A stretch of DNA of 64,000 bases from Flammeovirgaceae bacterium (GTDB lineage: Bacteria > Bacteroidota > Bacteroidia > Cytophagales > Cyclobacteriaceae), in the NCBI GenBank assembly GCA_027487845.1, contig JAIYCV010000036.1:1-64000 (forward strand). The letters run 5' to 3'. The translations under genes were made by a program, and so were the position numbers. The notes under the pieces are model-generated. The model was not told the origin of the DNA and searched no databases. It saw only the letters and a list, made by a program, of their open reading frames with translations. Shown in pieces: positions 35,322-44,739 of the stretch; the stretch's first letter is position 1; every line of letters begins with the position of its first letter.

Positions 35322-36607
35322 TTTTCTTCGCTTTTGGTTTTTGATTTTTTTACCGGCTTGTCGGATTCGGGTTCTTGATAGAGGCTTACGGGGAAACCGT
35401 TAAGCTGTCGCCAGAGCTCCCACCAGATGGGTACGTCATTGAGCATTACCCAGCCCTTCGTGCCAGACCCTACGCGCAATTGCTTTGGCCATTTTTCATC
35501 AGCTTTGTCGGGCACTACTAGAATTCTAAACTGTCCCGCTTTGCTGCTAGCATAGTCGATAACCTCTACTACCCCGCCAAATGAACCCACCGAAACACTT
35601 GGCCAACCGGAGAATTGCAAAGCCGGAAATCCATCGAATTCAATGCGCACTTTTCGGCCTCGGCTGATCAGCGGAACATCCATTGCCTCAATATACATTT
35701 CAACAGCAATATCATCCGACCGTGGAAGAATGGTACATAGTGCGTCCCCTTCCTTTATGGTTTCTCCAATGCCGCCTTGACTTGCCTTGATTACGAATCC
35801 ATTTTGTGGAGCAAGTATAAAATATTGTTGTCCTCGAATCTCCATATTAGCGAGTTCATTCCGCTGTTTGGTTAGCTCTGCTTCAGTATCAAATTGCTCC
35901 GCTAGGGTGTTGTTCCAGTCTGACTCAGCTTTATTGATTTTGTCAAGATATTCAGCGGGTACTCGTTCTATTTCTATTTCGGCATTAATAAAATCAGCTT
36001 CGCTGCCTTGGTACTTGTATTCAATATCTTGGAATTTTGTCAGTGGGATATTTCCAGCTTCAAAGAGTTTTTTATTTCGTTCATACTGATTCTTGGCATT
36101 CGCGAATCTTACGCGCTCGGCTTCGAGCTTCGCTTTTGACTGATCTAGCTTTGACTGCAAAGCATCTTGTAATGCTTTTATTTGGCGTTGAAGAGACAAT
36201 GATTTCTCTCTTTTAGAATTTAAACTACTTTCTTTGGATTGTATTATTTCGCGTAAACGCTGAAGCATTTTGGGGTCGAAATACTTCTCTTTTACCTCGC
36301 TGAGAATGGCGATAGTATCTCCTTTGTCTACATACTGCCCCTCTCTTATTTTCCATGATGAGATTCTTCCCGCGATGGTTGTTTCAATAGTTTGAGGGCG
36401 ATTGCCAGGGGCCAGCGCGGTTACACTTCCTTTACCGCGGATGTTTTGTTGCCACGGAAGAAAAAGTGCTGCAATAGCAATTATGATGAGCCCTAACAAG
36501 ATCTTCGCTAACAATTTTCCGGCTCGGGGTGTTTGCAGTGAGCGCAGCGAATAAAACCGATCTTGTGATGTGTTTTTATCAACTTGGTGTGATGACAGAT
36601 TTAGCAT
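35318..36607 (-). CDS. HlyD-family membrane fusion protein
   Basis: 429 residues. Cytoplasmic N-terminus, one membrane helix (about 33-50, KILLGLIIIAIAALFLPW), then the lipoyl half-motif ETTIAGRISSWKIREGQYVDKGD. A long periplasmic coiled-coil hairpin (about 115-260) follows, then the second lipoyl half (FILAPQNGFVIKASQGGIGETIKEGD) and a beta-barrel domain. A Lys/Glu-rich tail ends it. It bridges the ABC-like inner-membrane protein and TolC, and is translationally coupled to the TolC gene. Confidence 0.9.
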   Translation of the reverse strand: MLNLSSHQVDKNTSQDRFYSLRSLQTPRAGKLLAKILLGLIIIAIAALFLPWQQNIRGKGSVTALAPGNRPQTIETTIAGRISSWKIREGQYVDKGDTIAILSEVKEKYFDPKMLQRLREIIQSKESSLNSKREKSLSLQRQIKALQDALQSKLDQSKAKLEAERVRFANAKNQYERNKKLFEAGNIPLTKFQDIEYKYQGSEADFINAEIEIERVPAEYLDKINKAESDWNNTLAEQFDTEAELTKQRNELANMEIRGQQYFILAPQNGFVIKASQGGIGETIKEGDALCTILPRSDDIAVEMYIEAMDVPLISRGRKVRIEFDGFPALQFSGWPSVSVGSFGGVVEVIDYASSKAGQFRILVVPDKADEKWPKQLRVGSGTKGWVMLNDVPIWWELWRQLNGFPVSLYQEPESDKPVKKSKTKSEEK

Positions 36608-36636
36608 GCCTAGTAAGTTAATTTTTTTTCAAACGC

Positions 36637-38802
36637 TTAATCGATGATCTCTTTTAATGATCCCTTTTTTAATAAGGATTCAAACGTTCCTTCTTCTGCT
36701 ACTGTTCCGTTTTCAATTATAACAATGTTATCGCAGGCACTCATCACCAATGGATCATTTGAAATAGCAATAATTGTCCAAGGGTGGCTATCTTCGAATA
36801 CACATTTCATTAATCCAATCTTATTCGATTTAGTTAGCCCAATGAAGAAATCGTTGAGTATCATCAGATCGGGCTTTTTTACTAAACACCGAGCCAAGAT
36901 AAGTTTTTGAATGTCGGAGTTTGAAAACCCTTTCCCCCCGCTGATTATGTGGGAGTCTAACCCGTGTGGCAAACTATTGATCAAATCGGCCAATCCTACT
37001 TTTTCGATCGCTTCGATCACCTGATGGATAGCTACACCTGGCCTTCCTACCGAAATATTATCCAGTAAAGTTCCATCAAAAATATCTTCGGTAGAGATGT
37101 TCTTCGCAATTCTATCGCGCAGGGCCGTTAAGTCTAAATCGCGCAGTGAATAACTGTCATAGGTTACGCTCCCGTCAAATTTAGTGTAAAAGCCAGTAAG
37201 TATGTTGGCCAGTGTAGTTCTGCCTGAATTTCCAGCACCGCTGATGCAAAGTGATTTGCCACGTGGAACTTCAAGAGACAATCTGTTTAAGGCCAACGCG
37301 CCATTCGGGTATTTATAGGTTACGTTTTTTAACTTCACATCAAAACCAACTTGATTATTTTGCTTGAAATCAATTCCGCCAGTTCGTTCAATGGCAATGT
37401 CTGTTACATGACCCACCTTGTCTACCGCTGTCAATAGATCATACACAACGTCCATGTACATAATTATCTTTTCAACAGAGTTTAGAATTAAGATGATTAC
37501 GACTTCGGAGGCCACCAATTGCCCTAGTGTGATTTGGCGAGCCACTACTAGCGATGTCCCCATAATTAGCAACCCCCCCGTAATAGCCGCTTTGAACAAA
37601 ACGATAAACGAAAATTGACTCACCAGTACATTGAAATGAATCTTTCTATTTTTTAGATAGTTATTAACTGAATAGTCTAACTTTCGGATCGGCAATTCTG
37701 AATTGCCAGCCATTTTAAACGATTGCATGGCTCTTGCCAGCTCTTCCAGCCAGTGGGCTACATGGTACTTGTATTTCGATTCTTTAATGGATGAACTTAA
37801 ACCCTTGCCGCCCGTAAAATAGAAGATCAAGAAAAGTATCGTCAACAAAATTAGCCCGAAGAAAACAAAAAAGGGATGATACAATGAAATCAATAGTAAC
37901 CCGAATACAATTTGAATAGAAGCCGATGACAAATCGATCAATAATTTCGGCAACCCCTTCTGAATGGTCATCACATCAAAAAACCGGTTCACCAATTCGG
38001 GCGCGTAGTTGTTCATGATGCTCTCCAGTTTTATCCTGGGTATTCTAAATGCAAACTCAAGTGCGGCTTTTGTAAAAATCCTTCGTTGCAAGAATTCAAC
38101 AAGACTTAACTGTACGATCTGTAGAACTCCCGTTAGCAAAATCCCCACAATGACTACTGCAATCATAATGTACACCGAGCTGAATACAACTCCTCCGGAA
38201 ATTAGCTCCACCGTAGTTTGAATACCCAAGGGTAAAATTAAGCTGACCAACCCCGTGATGATGGCGTAGAAAAGAATATAAATTATTTCTTTCCGTTCTG
38301 TACCTAGCAAGCCGAACAGCCTTTTTGCTGGCGTGAGATGTTCACCTGGCTCAGCATGGCTTAATGGGCTTTGATAGGAGAACACAGGATAAAAATAGAC
38401 TTCACCGTTTTCGTCAATTAGTAATTGTAAAAGAGCTTCAATAGAAACAAGCTCCTTTGTATTCCCGGCCTCGTTTATGAGTAATAGCTGATAATTTTTC
38501 TTTTTTACTTTGGTTACTATTGCCGGAATAATTCGGTTGTCTTTTTTTAAGAAAAGAAAAACTGACGATTTTTGATCCCTTAAAAAATCGACTAAAGACT
38601 CTTTCCGAAGGTGATTCTCTAAGAATAAAATCCTAATCTTATTTCCCGCCTCTATCAGGTCCCGCTTAAACTCGGGAAACTCTTCTTGGCTATAGCGCCT
38701 TTGATTTATCTCAATGTGGTGCAAATCGTCTATCGAGAACTCATGTTTTACAAGAATCGCTATTTCTCGCAGTGTCCTGATTATTTGCGTGTTCGTAAGC
38801 AT
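36637..38802 (-). CDS. ABC exporter homologue (fused permease and NBD) with degenerate ATPase motifs
   Basis: 721 residues. N-terminal soluble domain 1-160 (possibly a degenerate peptidase-like or regulatory domain), then a six-helix transmembrane region (about 170-455) and an NBD (about 488-721). Each catalytic NBD motif is altered. Walker A GAGNSGRT has Arg 528 for the invariant Lys. The Q-loop Gln position is Ser (about 570). The signature LSGGQ is FSNSD (626-630). Walker B is LMILND, with Asn 650 for Asp and Asp 651 for Glu. The H-loop His is Asn (about 682, ISNDP). The frame is otherwise intact and at normal length, which argues for a functional pseudo-ATPase rather than decay. Operon partners are HlyD and TolC downstream and a TetR regulator 5 bp upstream. 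Confidence 0.85.
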   Translation of the reverse strand: MLTNTQIIRTLREIAILVKHEFSIDDLHHIEINQRRYSQEEFPEFKRDLIEAGNKIRILFLENHLRKESLVDFLRDQKSSVFLFLKKDNRIIPAIVTKVKKKNYQLLLINEAGNTKELVSIEALLQLLIDENGEVYFYPVFSYQSPLSHAEPGEHLTPAKRLFGLLGTERKEIIYILFYAIITGLVSLILPLGIQTTVELISGGVVFSSVYIMIAVVIVGILLTGVLQIVQLSLVEFLQRRIFTKAALEFAFRIPRIKLESIMNNYAPELVNRFFDVMTIQKGLPKLLIDLSSASIQIVFGLLLISLYHPFFVFFGLILLTILFLIFYFTGGKGLSSSIKESKYKYHVAHWLEELARAMQSFKMAGNSELPIRKLDYSVNNYLKNRKIHFNVLVSQFSFIVLFKAAITGGLLIMGTSLVVARQITLGQLVASEVVIILILNSVEKIIMYMDVVYDLLTAVDKVGHVTDIAIERTGGIDFKQNNQVGFDVKLKNVTYKYPNGALALNRLSLEVPRGKSLCISGAGNSGRTTLANILTGFYTKFDGSVTYDSYSLRDLDLTALRDRIAKNISTEDIFDGTLLDNISVGRPGVAIHQVIEAIEKVGLADLINSLPHGLDSHIISGGKGFSNSDIQKLILARCLVKKPDLMILNDFFIGLTKSNKIGLMKCVFEDSHPWTIIAISNDPLVMSACDNIVIIENGTVAEEGTFESLLKKGSLKEIID

Positions 38803-38807
38803 GCTTA

Positions 38808-39488
38808 TTATTTTGTCGAGGGGGTTAAACTTAAGAAAACAATTGACTCCATAAATTCATACAGTTTTTCGTAGGGATTGTCTTTCGGCAAGCTAGACAA
38901 AGACGGTAGATGATTTGAGAAGAAAACCTGGTGGTTAGCAATTAAGGCAACACTACTGATCAACGAACTTGTGAAGGGATACGAAGGACAAACTTCTTGC
39001 GCTATGGCAGCCACTTTTTTGCAGAATGATTTAAAGCCACCGTAAAGTCCGTCTTTATTAAGGTCATCCACATCTTTAGTCAAATACGCTTTGTCAAGTT
39101 CCGAGATCACGATTCTACTTAGCGCTGCTTCATTCACAAATTCAAAGGTAGGGTCAATTTTTTTCTCCTCTGCTAATATCCTTAGGCAAATTCTTAACTT
39201 TTCAGCCGCGTCTTTTATGCCACTTGTACTTAACTCAATTCTATATTCCATCCAGTTCCAATACCAGGAGATTAAGTATAAAAGTAAATGGTGTTTGTTT
39301 TCAAAATACCGGTAAATGGAGGCTTCCGTAGATTCAATCTGTTCTGCCAATTTCTTGAACGTGAATTGTTCGAACCCCATTTTATCGATCATTTCAATGC
39401 TCTTTTTAATGATGTTCTGGCCTAGTTGGGTATGTTGCGGGTCGCGTAGGTAGAGCTTTTCATTTAGCTTAAATGAGAGTAGTGACAT
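38808..39488 (-). CDS. TetR/AcrR-family transcriptional regulator
   Basis: 226 residues. N-terminal helix-turn-helix (about 22-70): IIKKSIEMIDKMGFEQFTFKKL then TEASIYRYFENKHHLLLYLI. The C-terminal ligand domain is helical, unassigned. First gene of the export operon; the ABC homologue starts 5 bp after its stop, so it is likely autoregulatory and drug- or metabolite-responsive. On the minus strand a TATATTTG -7 box lies at 39509-39516. An imperfect dyad with ATAG (39517-39520) and CTAT (39526-39529) half-sites sits next to it and could be its operator. Confidence 0.88.
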   Translation of the reverse strand: MSLLSFKLNEKLYLRDPQHTQLGQNIIKKSIEMIDKMGFEQFTFKKLAEQIESTEASIYRYFENKHHLLLYLISWYWNWMEYRIELSTSGIKDAAEKLRICLRILAEEKKIDPTFEFVNEAALSRIVISELDKAYLTKDVDDLNKDGLYGGFKSFCKKVAAIAQEVCPSYPFTSSLISSVALIANHQVFFSNHLPSLSSLPKDNPYEKLYEFMESIVFLSLTPSTK

Positions 39489-39616
39489 AATTAGGTATAG
39501 TGAATTCGCAAATATAATAGCGATACTATCATATTCACAGTTAATTTTTTCTTTTAAGATTGTTGGGCTTTTAAAGCTATTAATTCACGAAGTTTGTATG
39601 AGGAATTACAGAAGCG

Positions 39617-40411
39617 ATGAAGCAATATCTCGATTTAGGAAAGCACATTTTGGAAACTGGGGCAAAAAAGACGGATCGAACTGGAACCGGAACGATTTCT
39701 GTTTTTGGTTATCAAATGCGGTTTAATCTGCAGGATGGTTTTCCTTTGGTTACCACTAAAAAGCTCCATTTGCGGTCTATAATTTATGAATTGCTTTGGT
39801 TTTTAAATGGAGACACAAACATCAAATACCTTAAAGACAATGGTGTTTCCATTTGGGATGAATGGGCAGACGAAAATGGAGATTTAGGCCCCGTTTATGG
39901 CTACCAATGGAGAAATTGGCCCGCGCGTGACGGTGGCGCTATTGATCAGATCGCAAAAGTAATCGATCAAATTAAACGCAGTCCAGATTCCAGAAGGCAC
40001 ATTGTAACAGCTTGGAATCCAGCGGATGTAGACTCGATGGCTCTTCCGCCATGCCATGCCATGTTTCAGTTTTATGTGGCGGACGGCAAGTTATCTTGTC
40101 AATTAATGCAACGTAGCACCGACTATTTTCTGGGATTACCTTTCAACATCGCAAGCTATGCCTTACTTGTTCACATGGTGGCGCAGCAATGCGACCTAGA
40201 AGTGGGGGATTTCGTTTGGACAGGAGGTGACACGCACATCTACAATAATCACATTGATCAAGTCAAGCTGCAACTTTCGCGCGAACCTTTTCCCTTGCCA
40301 CAATTGGTGTTGCAAAGAAAGCCCGCTTCCATATTTGAATATGCGTTCGAGGATTTTAAGATCCAAAACTATCAATCACACCTGGGAATCAAGGCTCCAA
40401 TTGCGGTTTAA
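39617..40411 (+). CDS. thyA: Thymidylate synthase
   Basis: 264 residues, the usual length of bacterial ThyA. Makes dTMP from dUMP with methylenetetrahydrofolate, in the cytoplasm. Motifs: RTGTGT near the N-terminus, WDEWAD, the catalytic Cys in [12 protein letters not shown], the phosphate-binding [26 protein letters not shown], and the terminal IKAPIAV. It appears monocistronic. Confidence 0.98.
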   Translation: MKQYLDLGKHILETGAKKTDRTGTGTISVFGYQMRFNLQDGFPLVTTKKLHLRSIIYELLWFLNGDTNIKYLKDNGVSIWDEWADENGDLGPVYGYQWRNWPARDGGAIDQIAKVIDQIKRSPDSRRHIVTAWNPADVDSMALPPCHAMFQFYVADGKLSCQLMQRSTDYFLGLPFNIASYALLVHMVAQQCDLEVGDFVWTGGDTHIYNNHIDQVKLQLSREPFPLPQLVLQRKPASIFEYAFEDFKIQNYQSHLGIKAPIAV

Positions 40412-40412
40412 T

Positions 40413-40485
40413 ATTCAATATTCAAAAGCTGAAACGAATCAAGATTCAGTGTTGAAAGTTGAATCTACTTTATTGAATATTGAAT
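40413..40485. repeat. Inverted repeat downstream of thyA
   Basis: 13-bp perfect arms ATTCAATATTCAA (40413-40425) and TTGAATATTGAAT (40473-40485) enclose 47 nt that contain a smaller palindrome, GAATCAAGATTC. There is no T-run, so this is not a canonical terminator. It could be an mRNA 3'-end stabilising fold or a small repeat element. Confidence 0.55.
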
Positions 40486-40580
40486 TTGTAACTTGGAATT
40501 GTCGAGAAATACCAATTAAAGTTCAAATAATACCCCAAAAGGAAAATCTTTTTTAAGGTTCTTCCGTTAATCTACCCCGT

Positions 40581-41252
40581 ATGGCTGAAAAAAGCAGTGT
40601 ATTTGATATGATTGGGCCTGTAATGATAGGTCCATCAAGTTCCCACACTGCGGGAGTGGTTCGAATAGGGCTAGCTGCGACTAAACTACTTGGAAGTGTG
40701 CCCGAGCAGGCGACCATTATTTTTTATAACTCATTTGCCAGAACCTATGAGGGACACGGAAGTGATAGGGCTATTCTTGCTGGGCTGATGGGTTTTAAAA
40801 CCGATGATAAAAGGATAAAAGAGTCCATTGAATTAGCGTCAGCAAGTGGGCTGTTATACAGTTTTAAGTCGGTTGCCAATGCTTCTGCACTTCATCCGAA
40901 TTCGGTTCGTCTACAATTAATTGGTGGAGGGCGAGAGATTGATGTGTTAGGTGAAAGCAAAGGTGGAGGTATTGTTAGCATTGCCGAGGTTAACGGTTTC
41001 AAGGCTGGGTTTAGTGCCGCTCTCCATACTTTGATTATTTTTGCAGCCGATGTGAAAGGAAGTATTGCATTTATTGCAAATGTGTTGGCTCATGATGATT
41101 GCAACATTGCCAGCATGTCTGTATCAAGAAAAGGAAAGAATGATTTGGCTTGCCTAGTAATTGAAATGGATTCAGGAATAAAGACTGTAACATTCAGTTA
41201 TTTAAAGAGTCTTAATTGGATTAGAGAAGTTATTTATATACCAGAAATTTGA
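40581..41252 (+). CDS. sdaAB: L-serine ammonia-lyase, iron-sulfur-dependent, beta subunit
   Basis: 223 residues. N-terminal FDMIGPVMIGPSSSHTAGVVRIG and YNSFARTYEGHGSDRAILAGLMG are diagnostic of the serine dehydratase beta domain. The C-terminal ACT domain (about 150-223: IIFAADVKGSIAFIANVLAHDDCNIASMSVSRK) is the regulatory module. The complete enzyme deaminates L-serine to pyruvate and needs the 4Fe-4S alpha subunit, which is not in this window. The TolC gene begins 11 bp after the stop. Confidence 0.92.
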   Translation: MAEKSSVFDMIGPVMIGPSSSHTAGVVRIGLAATKLLGSVPEQATIIFYNSFARTYEGHGSDRAILAGLMGFKTDDKRIKESIELASASGLLYSFKSVANASALHPNSVRLQLIGGGREIDVLGESKGGGIVSIAEVNGFKAGFSAALHTLIIFAADVKGSIAFIANVLAHDDCNIASMSVSRKGKNDLACLVIEMDSGIKTVTFSYLKSLNWIREVIYIPEI

Positions 41253-41263
41253 AACGACAAAAT

Positions 41264-42697
41264 ATGAGAAGATTAATTACGCTTGCATTCGTTTTGTTAG
41301 CAATTGCAGTTCAGGCGCAGGATACCGTGCGATACACGCTTAAGGAATGTGTAGACATTGCCTACCAAAATAACCTCAGAGTAAAGCGAAGTCTTTATAG
41401 CATTGAGTCTAGCAATATAAACCTTACCCAGGCGAAGGCCGCGTTTTTACCTACTCTAAATTTAAGTGGGTCTAGCTCTAATAACTATGGACGTGCTGTA
41501 AATCCGGTAACCAATCAATTTGTGGATAGAAATTCAGGTGCGTTGGGTGTAAATGGGCAAGCCAATTTAACTCTCTTCAACGGGTTGAGGATTCAAAATA
41601 CATACAAACAAAGTAAGATGGATGTTGAAGCTGCAAATGAAGATTTGCAAAAAACCAAAAATGACATTGCCTTATCGGTAATAAATAACTTCATCAATGT
41701 TATCTTTAATCAAGAACTTTTATCAAACAGCAGGTACCAACTTAATTCTAGTAAGCAACAATTAGATAGAATTAAAAGGCAGGTTGCTGCTGGTGCACTG
41801 CCAAAGGCAAATGAACTGAATCAGGATGCACAAGTTGCCAATAACGAAGTGAATTACATTAATCAAGAAAACGCATTGAATCTGTCTATTCTTCAACTCA
41901 AGCAAGCCATGCAAGTAGTGGCTTCAGCACCTATAAAAGTGGTTATTCCCGAATTGAGCCCCGAAGATCTAATGCTCGACAAAAATGCAGAAGCGATCTA
42001 CCAAATAGCAGCGAAGTCAATGCCAGAATTGAAAAGTGCTAATATTAGAGTGGAGAGTGCTAATTTAGCATTGAAAGCGAGTAAAGGAAACTTCTACCCC
42101 AGGTTGACGCTATCTTACGGTGCGCAATCTAATTACTCTAGCCTCAATAATGGACCCCGTTTTCAATCCGATGGAACTCTCGCCTTAAGCCCAACCCAGT
42201 ATGTGGTCGGTGGAGCCGGAGGGCAGGCAGTTTTTGGCTATACACCTAACCTTGTTCAAACTTCTGAAAAATATACACAATTTGATCAGTTAAATGATAA
42301 CTTGTTTAGAGCGTTAACATTTAGTCTAAACATTCCAATATTTAATGGTTTACAAACGCGTACATCTGTTCAGCGATCGGTTGTAAATAAAGAGATTGCA
42401 GCTATCACCGTAAAAGAAACCGAAAATACACTGAGGCAATCCATTGAGACAGCTTTTAACGATGCGTTATCAGCTTCCAAAACGTATAACTCAACGTTGA
42501 AACAGGTAAGTGCTCAAGAAGAGGCATACCGCATGAATAAGCAACGATTTGAAAACGGAGCCTCCCCCTACGTAGAATATCAAGTTTCTGAAAATGATTT
42601 TTTCAGATCAAAGTCGGATCTTGCAAGGGCGAAATACAACTTCATTTTCAGAAAAAAACTGCTTGATTTTTACGAAGGCAAACCACTTGAATTTTAA
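41264..42697 (+). CDS. TolC-family outer-membrane efflux protein
   Basis: 477 residues from ATG 41264 (a TTG overlapping the sdaAB stop is rejected). Signal peptide about 1-20 (AIAVQAQ). TolC repeats: LKECVDIAYQNNLRVKRSLYSIESSNINLTQAK and a second block at about 245-300, then FSLNIPIFNGLQTRTSVQRS and the closing NFIFRKKLLDFYEGKPLEF. The fragments quoted are separated for brevity. Followed 19 bp later by a HlyD-type adaptor, with which it forms an export pair. Confidence 0.9.
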   Translation: MRRLITLAFVLLAIAVQAQDTVRYTLKECVDIAYQNNLRVKRSLYSIESSNINLTQAKAAFLPTLNLSGSSSNNYGRAVNPVTNQFVDRNSGALGVNGQANLTLFNGLRIQNTYKQSKMDVEAANEDLQKTKNDIALSVINNFINVIFNQELLSNSRYQLNSSKQQLDRIKRQVAAGALPKANELNQDAQVANNEVNYINQENALNLSILQLKQAMQVVASAPIKVVIPELSPEDLMLDKNAEAIYQIAAKSMPELKSANIRVESANLALKASKGNFYPRLTLSYGAQSNYSSLNNGPRFQSDGTLALSPTQYVVGGAGGQAVFGYTPNLVQTSEKYTQFDQLNDNLFRALTFSLNIPIFNGLQTRTSVQRSVVNKEIAAITVKETENTLRQSIETAFNDALSASKTYNSTLKQVSAQEEAYRMNKQRFENGASPYVEYQVSENDFFRSKSDLARAKYNFIFRKKLLDFYEGKPLEF

Positions 42698-42716
42698 TCT
42701 TTATTAACTTAGACCA

Positions 42717-44105
42717 ATGGCAAAACAAAAAACCAAATCCAACAAAATAGTATATTACCTCATTGGAGGCGTAGTGGTAGTAATACTTTTCCTGGTTGTC
42801 GGCAAATCCATGGGCTGGATCGGCAAATCAAAAGATATTGAAGTAGAATTGGCGAAAGCGGGCCGATCTTCTATTGTAGAGAAAGTGAGTGCCAGCGGCA
42901 CAGTTCAGCCTGTAATTGAAGTGAAAATCGCCCCAGAAGTTTCTGGTGAAATAATTGAGCTATATGTTGAAGATGGTGATTCAGTAAAATCGGGTGAGCT
43001 GCTGGTCAAAATTCGCCCTGATGTTTGGTTAAGTCAATTGGAAAGAACGGAGGCGGGCTTAAGTCAGCAACGCGCAAATGCAGTTTCTGCAACTGCAGCA
43101 CTTTCTGGTTCAAAGGCTCAGTTCATACGCGCTGAAGCGGACTACAAACGTCAAGAAAGGTTATGGAATGAAAAAGTAATTGCTGAATCCGACTGGCAAT
43201 TGGCGAAGCAAAATTTCGAAGTCGCAAAAAACAACTTAGCATCTGCTGAACAATCCGTAGAAGCATCAAAGTTTGTAGTTAAAAGCACAGAAGCTTCTGT
43301 AAGAGAATCAAGCGAAAATGTTCGAAGAACTGCGGTAGTGGCGCCTATGAAGGGGATTATTTCCAAGCTGGGTGTTAAGAAGGGCGAACGCGTAGTGGGT
43401 ACGGCTCAAATGACGGGTACAGAAATGCTACGTATTGCCGATCTTAATAAAATGGAAGTGCGCGTGAATGTGAATGAAAATGACATTGTTCGGGTGCATT
43501 TGAACGATACTGTGTTGATCGATGTAGATTCGTATGCTTCTACAAACAAAGAATTTAAAGGCATAGTAACAAATATCGCTAATACTGCAAAAGATAAACT
43601 TTCGGCTGACGCTATTACAGAGTTTGAAGTTAGGATTTTGATCTTGAGATCGAGCTACGAAGACTTGATTAAGCAAGGCAATAAATTTCCGTTTCGTCCT
43701 GGTATGACGGCCAGTGTTGAAATCATAACAAAACGGAAGGCAAATGTTCTCTCAGTGCCTCTTGCATCCGTTACAACTAGAAGTGAAAAAGGAACAGAAA
43801 AGAAAGAGGAGAACAACGATAACAACAACGAAAGAAAAGTAGTGAACGACAAAGCTGCCGTTGAAAAGAAAGCAGATAAAGTAGTTCTATTTATAAATGA
43901 AAAAGGTGTTGCTAAGATGGTGGAAGTGAAAACAGGCATTAGCGATTATGATAATATTGAAATTTTGGAAGGCATAAAGGATAGTGTTGAAGTTGTTACT
44001 GGCCCCTTTCTAGTTGTATCTAAACGCTTGAAGGATGGCGACAAAATACAAGTGGCTAAAAAGAAAGATGAGAAAAAGGAAGATAAGAAACAGGATAAAA
44101 AATAG
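42717..44105 (+). CDS. HlyD/MacA-type periplasmic adaptor
   Basis: 462 residues. One N-terminal membrane helix (about 11-28), then lipoyl half GEIIELYVEDGDSVKSGELLVKI, coiled-coil hairpin (about 100-200), VVAPMKGIISKLGVKKGERVVG, and barrel domains with a FRPGMTASVEI motif. A Lys/Glu/Asn-rich insertion (about 355-390) and a poly-charged C-terminal tail are unusual. Normally paired with MacB-like ABC or other pumps. No permease follows; a terminator closes the unit, so the inner-membrane partner must be elsewhere. Confidence 0.88.
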   Translation: MAKQKTKSNKIVYYLIGGVVVVILFLVVGKSMGWIGKSKDIEVELAKAGRSSIVEKVSASGTVQPVIEVKIAPEVSGEIIELYVEDGDSVKSGELLVKIRPDVWLSQLERTEAGLSQQRANAVSATAALSGSKAQFIRAEADYKRQERLWNEKVIAESDWQLAKQNFEVAKNNLASAEQSVEASKFVVKSTEASVRESSENVRRTAVVAPMKGIISKLGVKKGERVVGTAQMTGTEMLRIADLNKMEVRVNVNENDIVRVHLNDTVLIDVDSYASTNKEFKGIVTNIANTAKDKLSADAITEFEVRILILRSSYEDLIKQGNKFPFRPGMTASVEIITKRKANVLSVPLASVTTRSEKGTEKKEENNDNNNERKVVNDKAAVEKKADKVVLFINEKGVAKMVEVKTGISDYDNIEILEGIKDSVEVVTGPFLVVSKRLKDGDKIQVAKKKDEKKEDKKQDKK

Positions 44106-44124
44106 ATCTCTCTAATTCAAATGG

Positions 44125-44151
44125 AAAGGCCCGGTTAATTCCGGGCTTTTT
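44125..44151 (+). terminator. Rho-independent terminator after the TolC/HlyD pair
   Basis: Stem AAAGGCCCGG / CCGGGCTTTT (one G:T pair) with loop TTAATT and a T-run. Confidence 0.85.
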
Positions 44152-44199
44152 GTTTATCGTGGTTTGATGTTTAACTTTAACAGTCTAAAGATTACGAAT

Positions 44200-44739
44200 A
44201 TGATTAAACATCCTTGGCACGAAGCATCAACGGGTTCTAATCCTCCCGAATTTGTAAATGGAATTATTGAAATTTCCACCGGGATGCGTACCAAGTACGA
44301 GGTGGACAAGGAAACGGGTTTATTAAAGTTGGATCGTGTTCTTTATTCTTCTGTTTATTACCCTGCTAATTATGGATTTATACCTCAAACGTTGGGCGAT
44401 GATCATGATCCGTTAGACATCATGGTTTTATGCCGGGAGCCCATTCAGCCGTTATGCTTAGTTCCGTCTCGAGTAATTGGAGTAATGCGTATGATAGACC
44501 AGGGGTTAGCTGACGATAAGATTTTGGCTGTGCCCGAGAACGATGCCAACACGAGTCACTTAAAAGATATTAGTGAATTGGCCAATCATTTTAAGTTGGA
44601 ATTGAAAGAGTTTTTTGAAAGTTATAAGAAACTCGAAAACAAAATTGTGACAGTGCCAGACTTTCAAGGCAAGGAAATAGCGGAGCAAATCATAACTCGA
44701 GCTATTGAGTTTTATAAAACCCAATTTAAGAAGCAGTGA
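44200..44739 (+). CDS. ppa: Inorganic pyrophosphatase (family I)
   Basis: 179 residues from [10 protein letters not shown], the N-terminus usual for this family; an ATG at 44167 would add 11 residues. Hydrolyses pyrophosphate to phosphate, Mg-dependent. Motifs: [24 protein letters not shown] split over the substrate site, [21 protein letters not shown] with the metal-binding Asp cluster, and the late K..E region. The downstream GT9 gene starts inside its stop codon region. Confidence 0.95.
   Translation: MIKHPWHEASTGSNPPEFVNGIIEISTGMRTKYEVDKETGLLKLDRVLYSSVYYPANYGFIPQTLGDDHDPLDIMVLCREPIQPLCLVPSRVIGVMRMIDQGLADDKILAVPENDANTSHLKDISELANHFKLELKEFFESYKKLENKIVTVPDFQGKEIAEQIITRAIEFYKTQFKKQ

Noticed and set aside
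40227-40556. Open frame of 109 codons overlapping the 3' end of thyA
   Set aside because: It is a shifted-frame shadow of thyA that runs into the inverted repeat; no start signal or domain.
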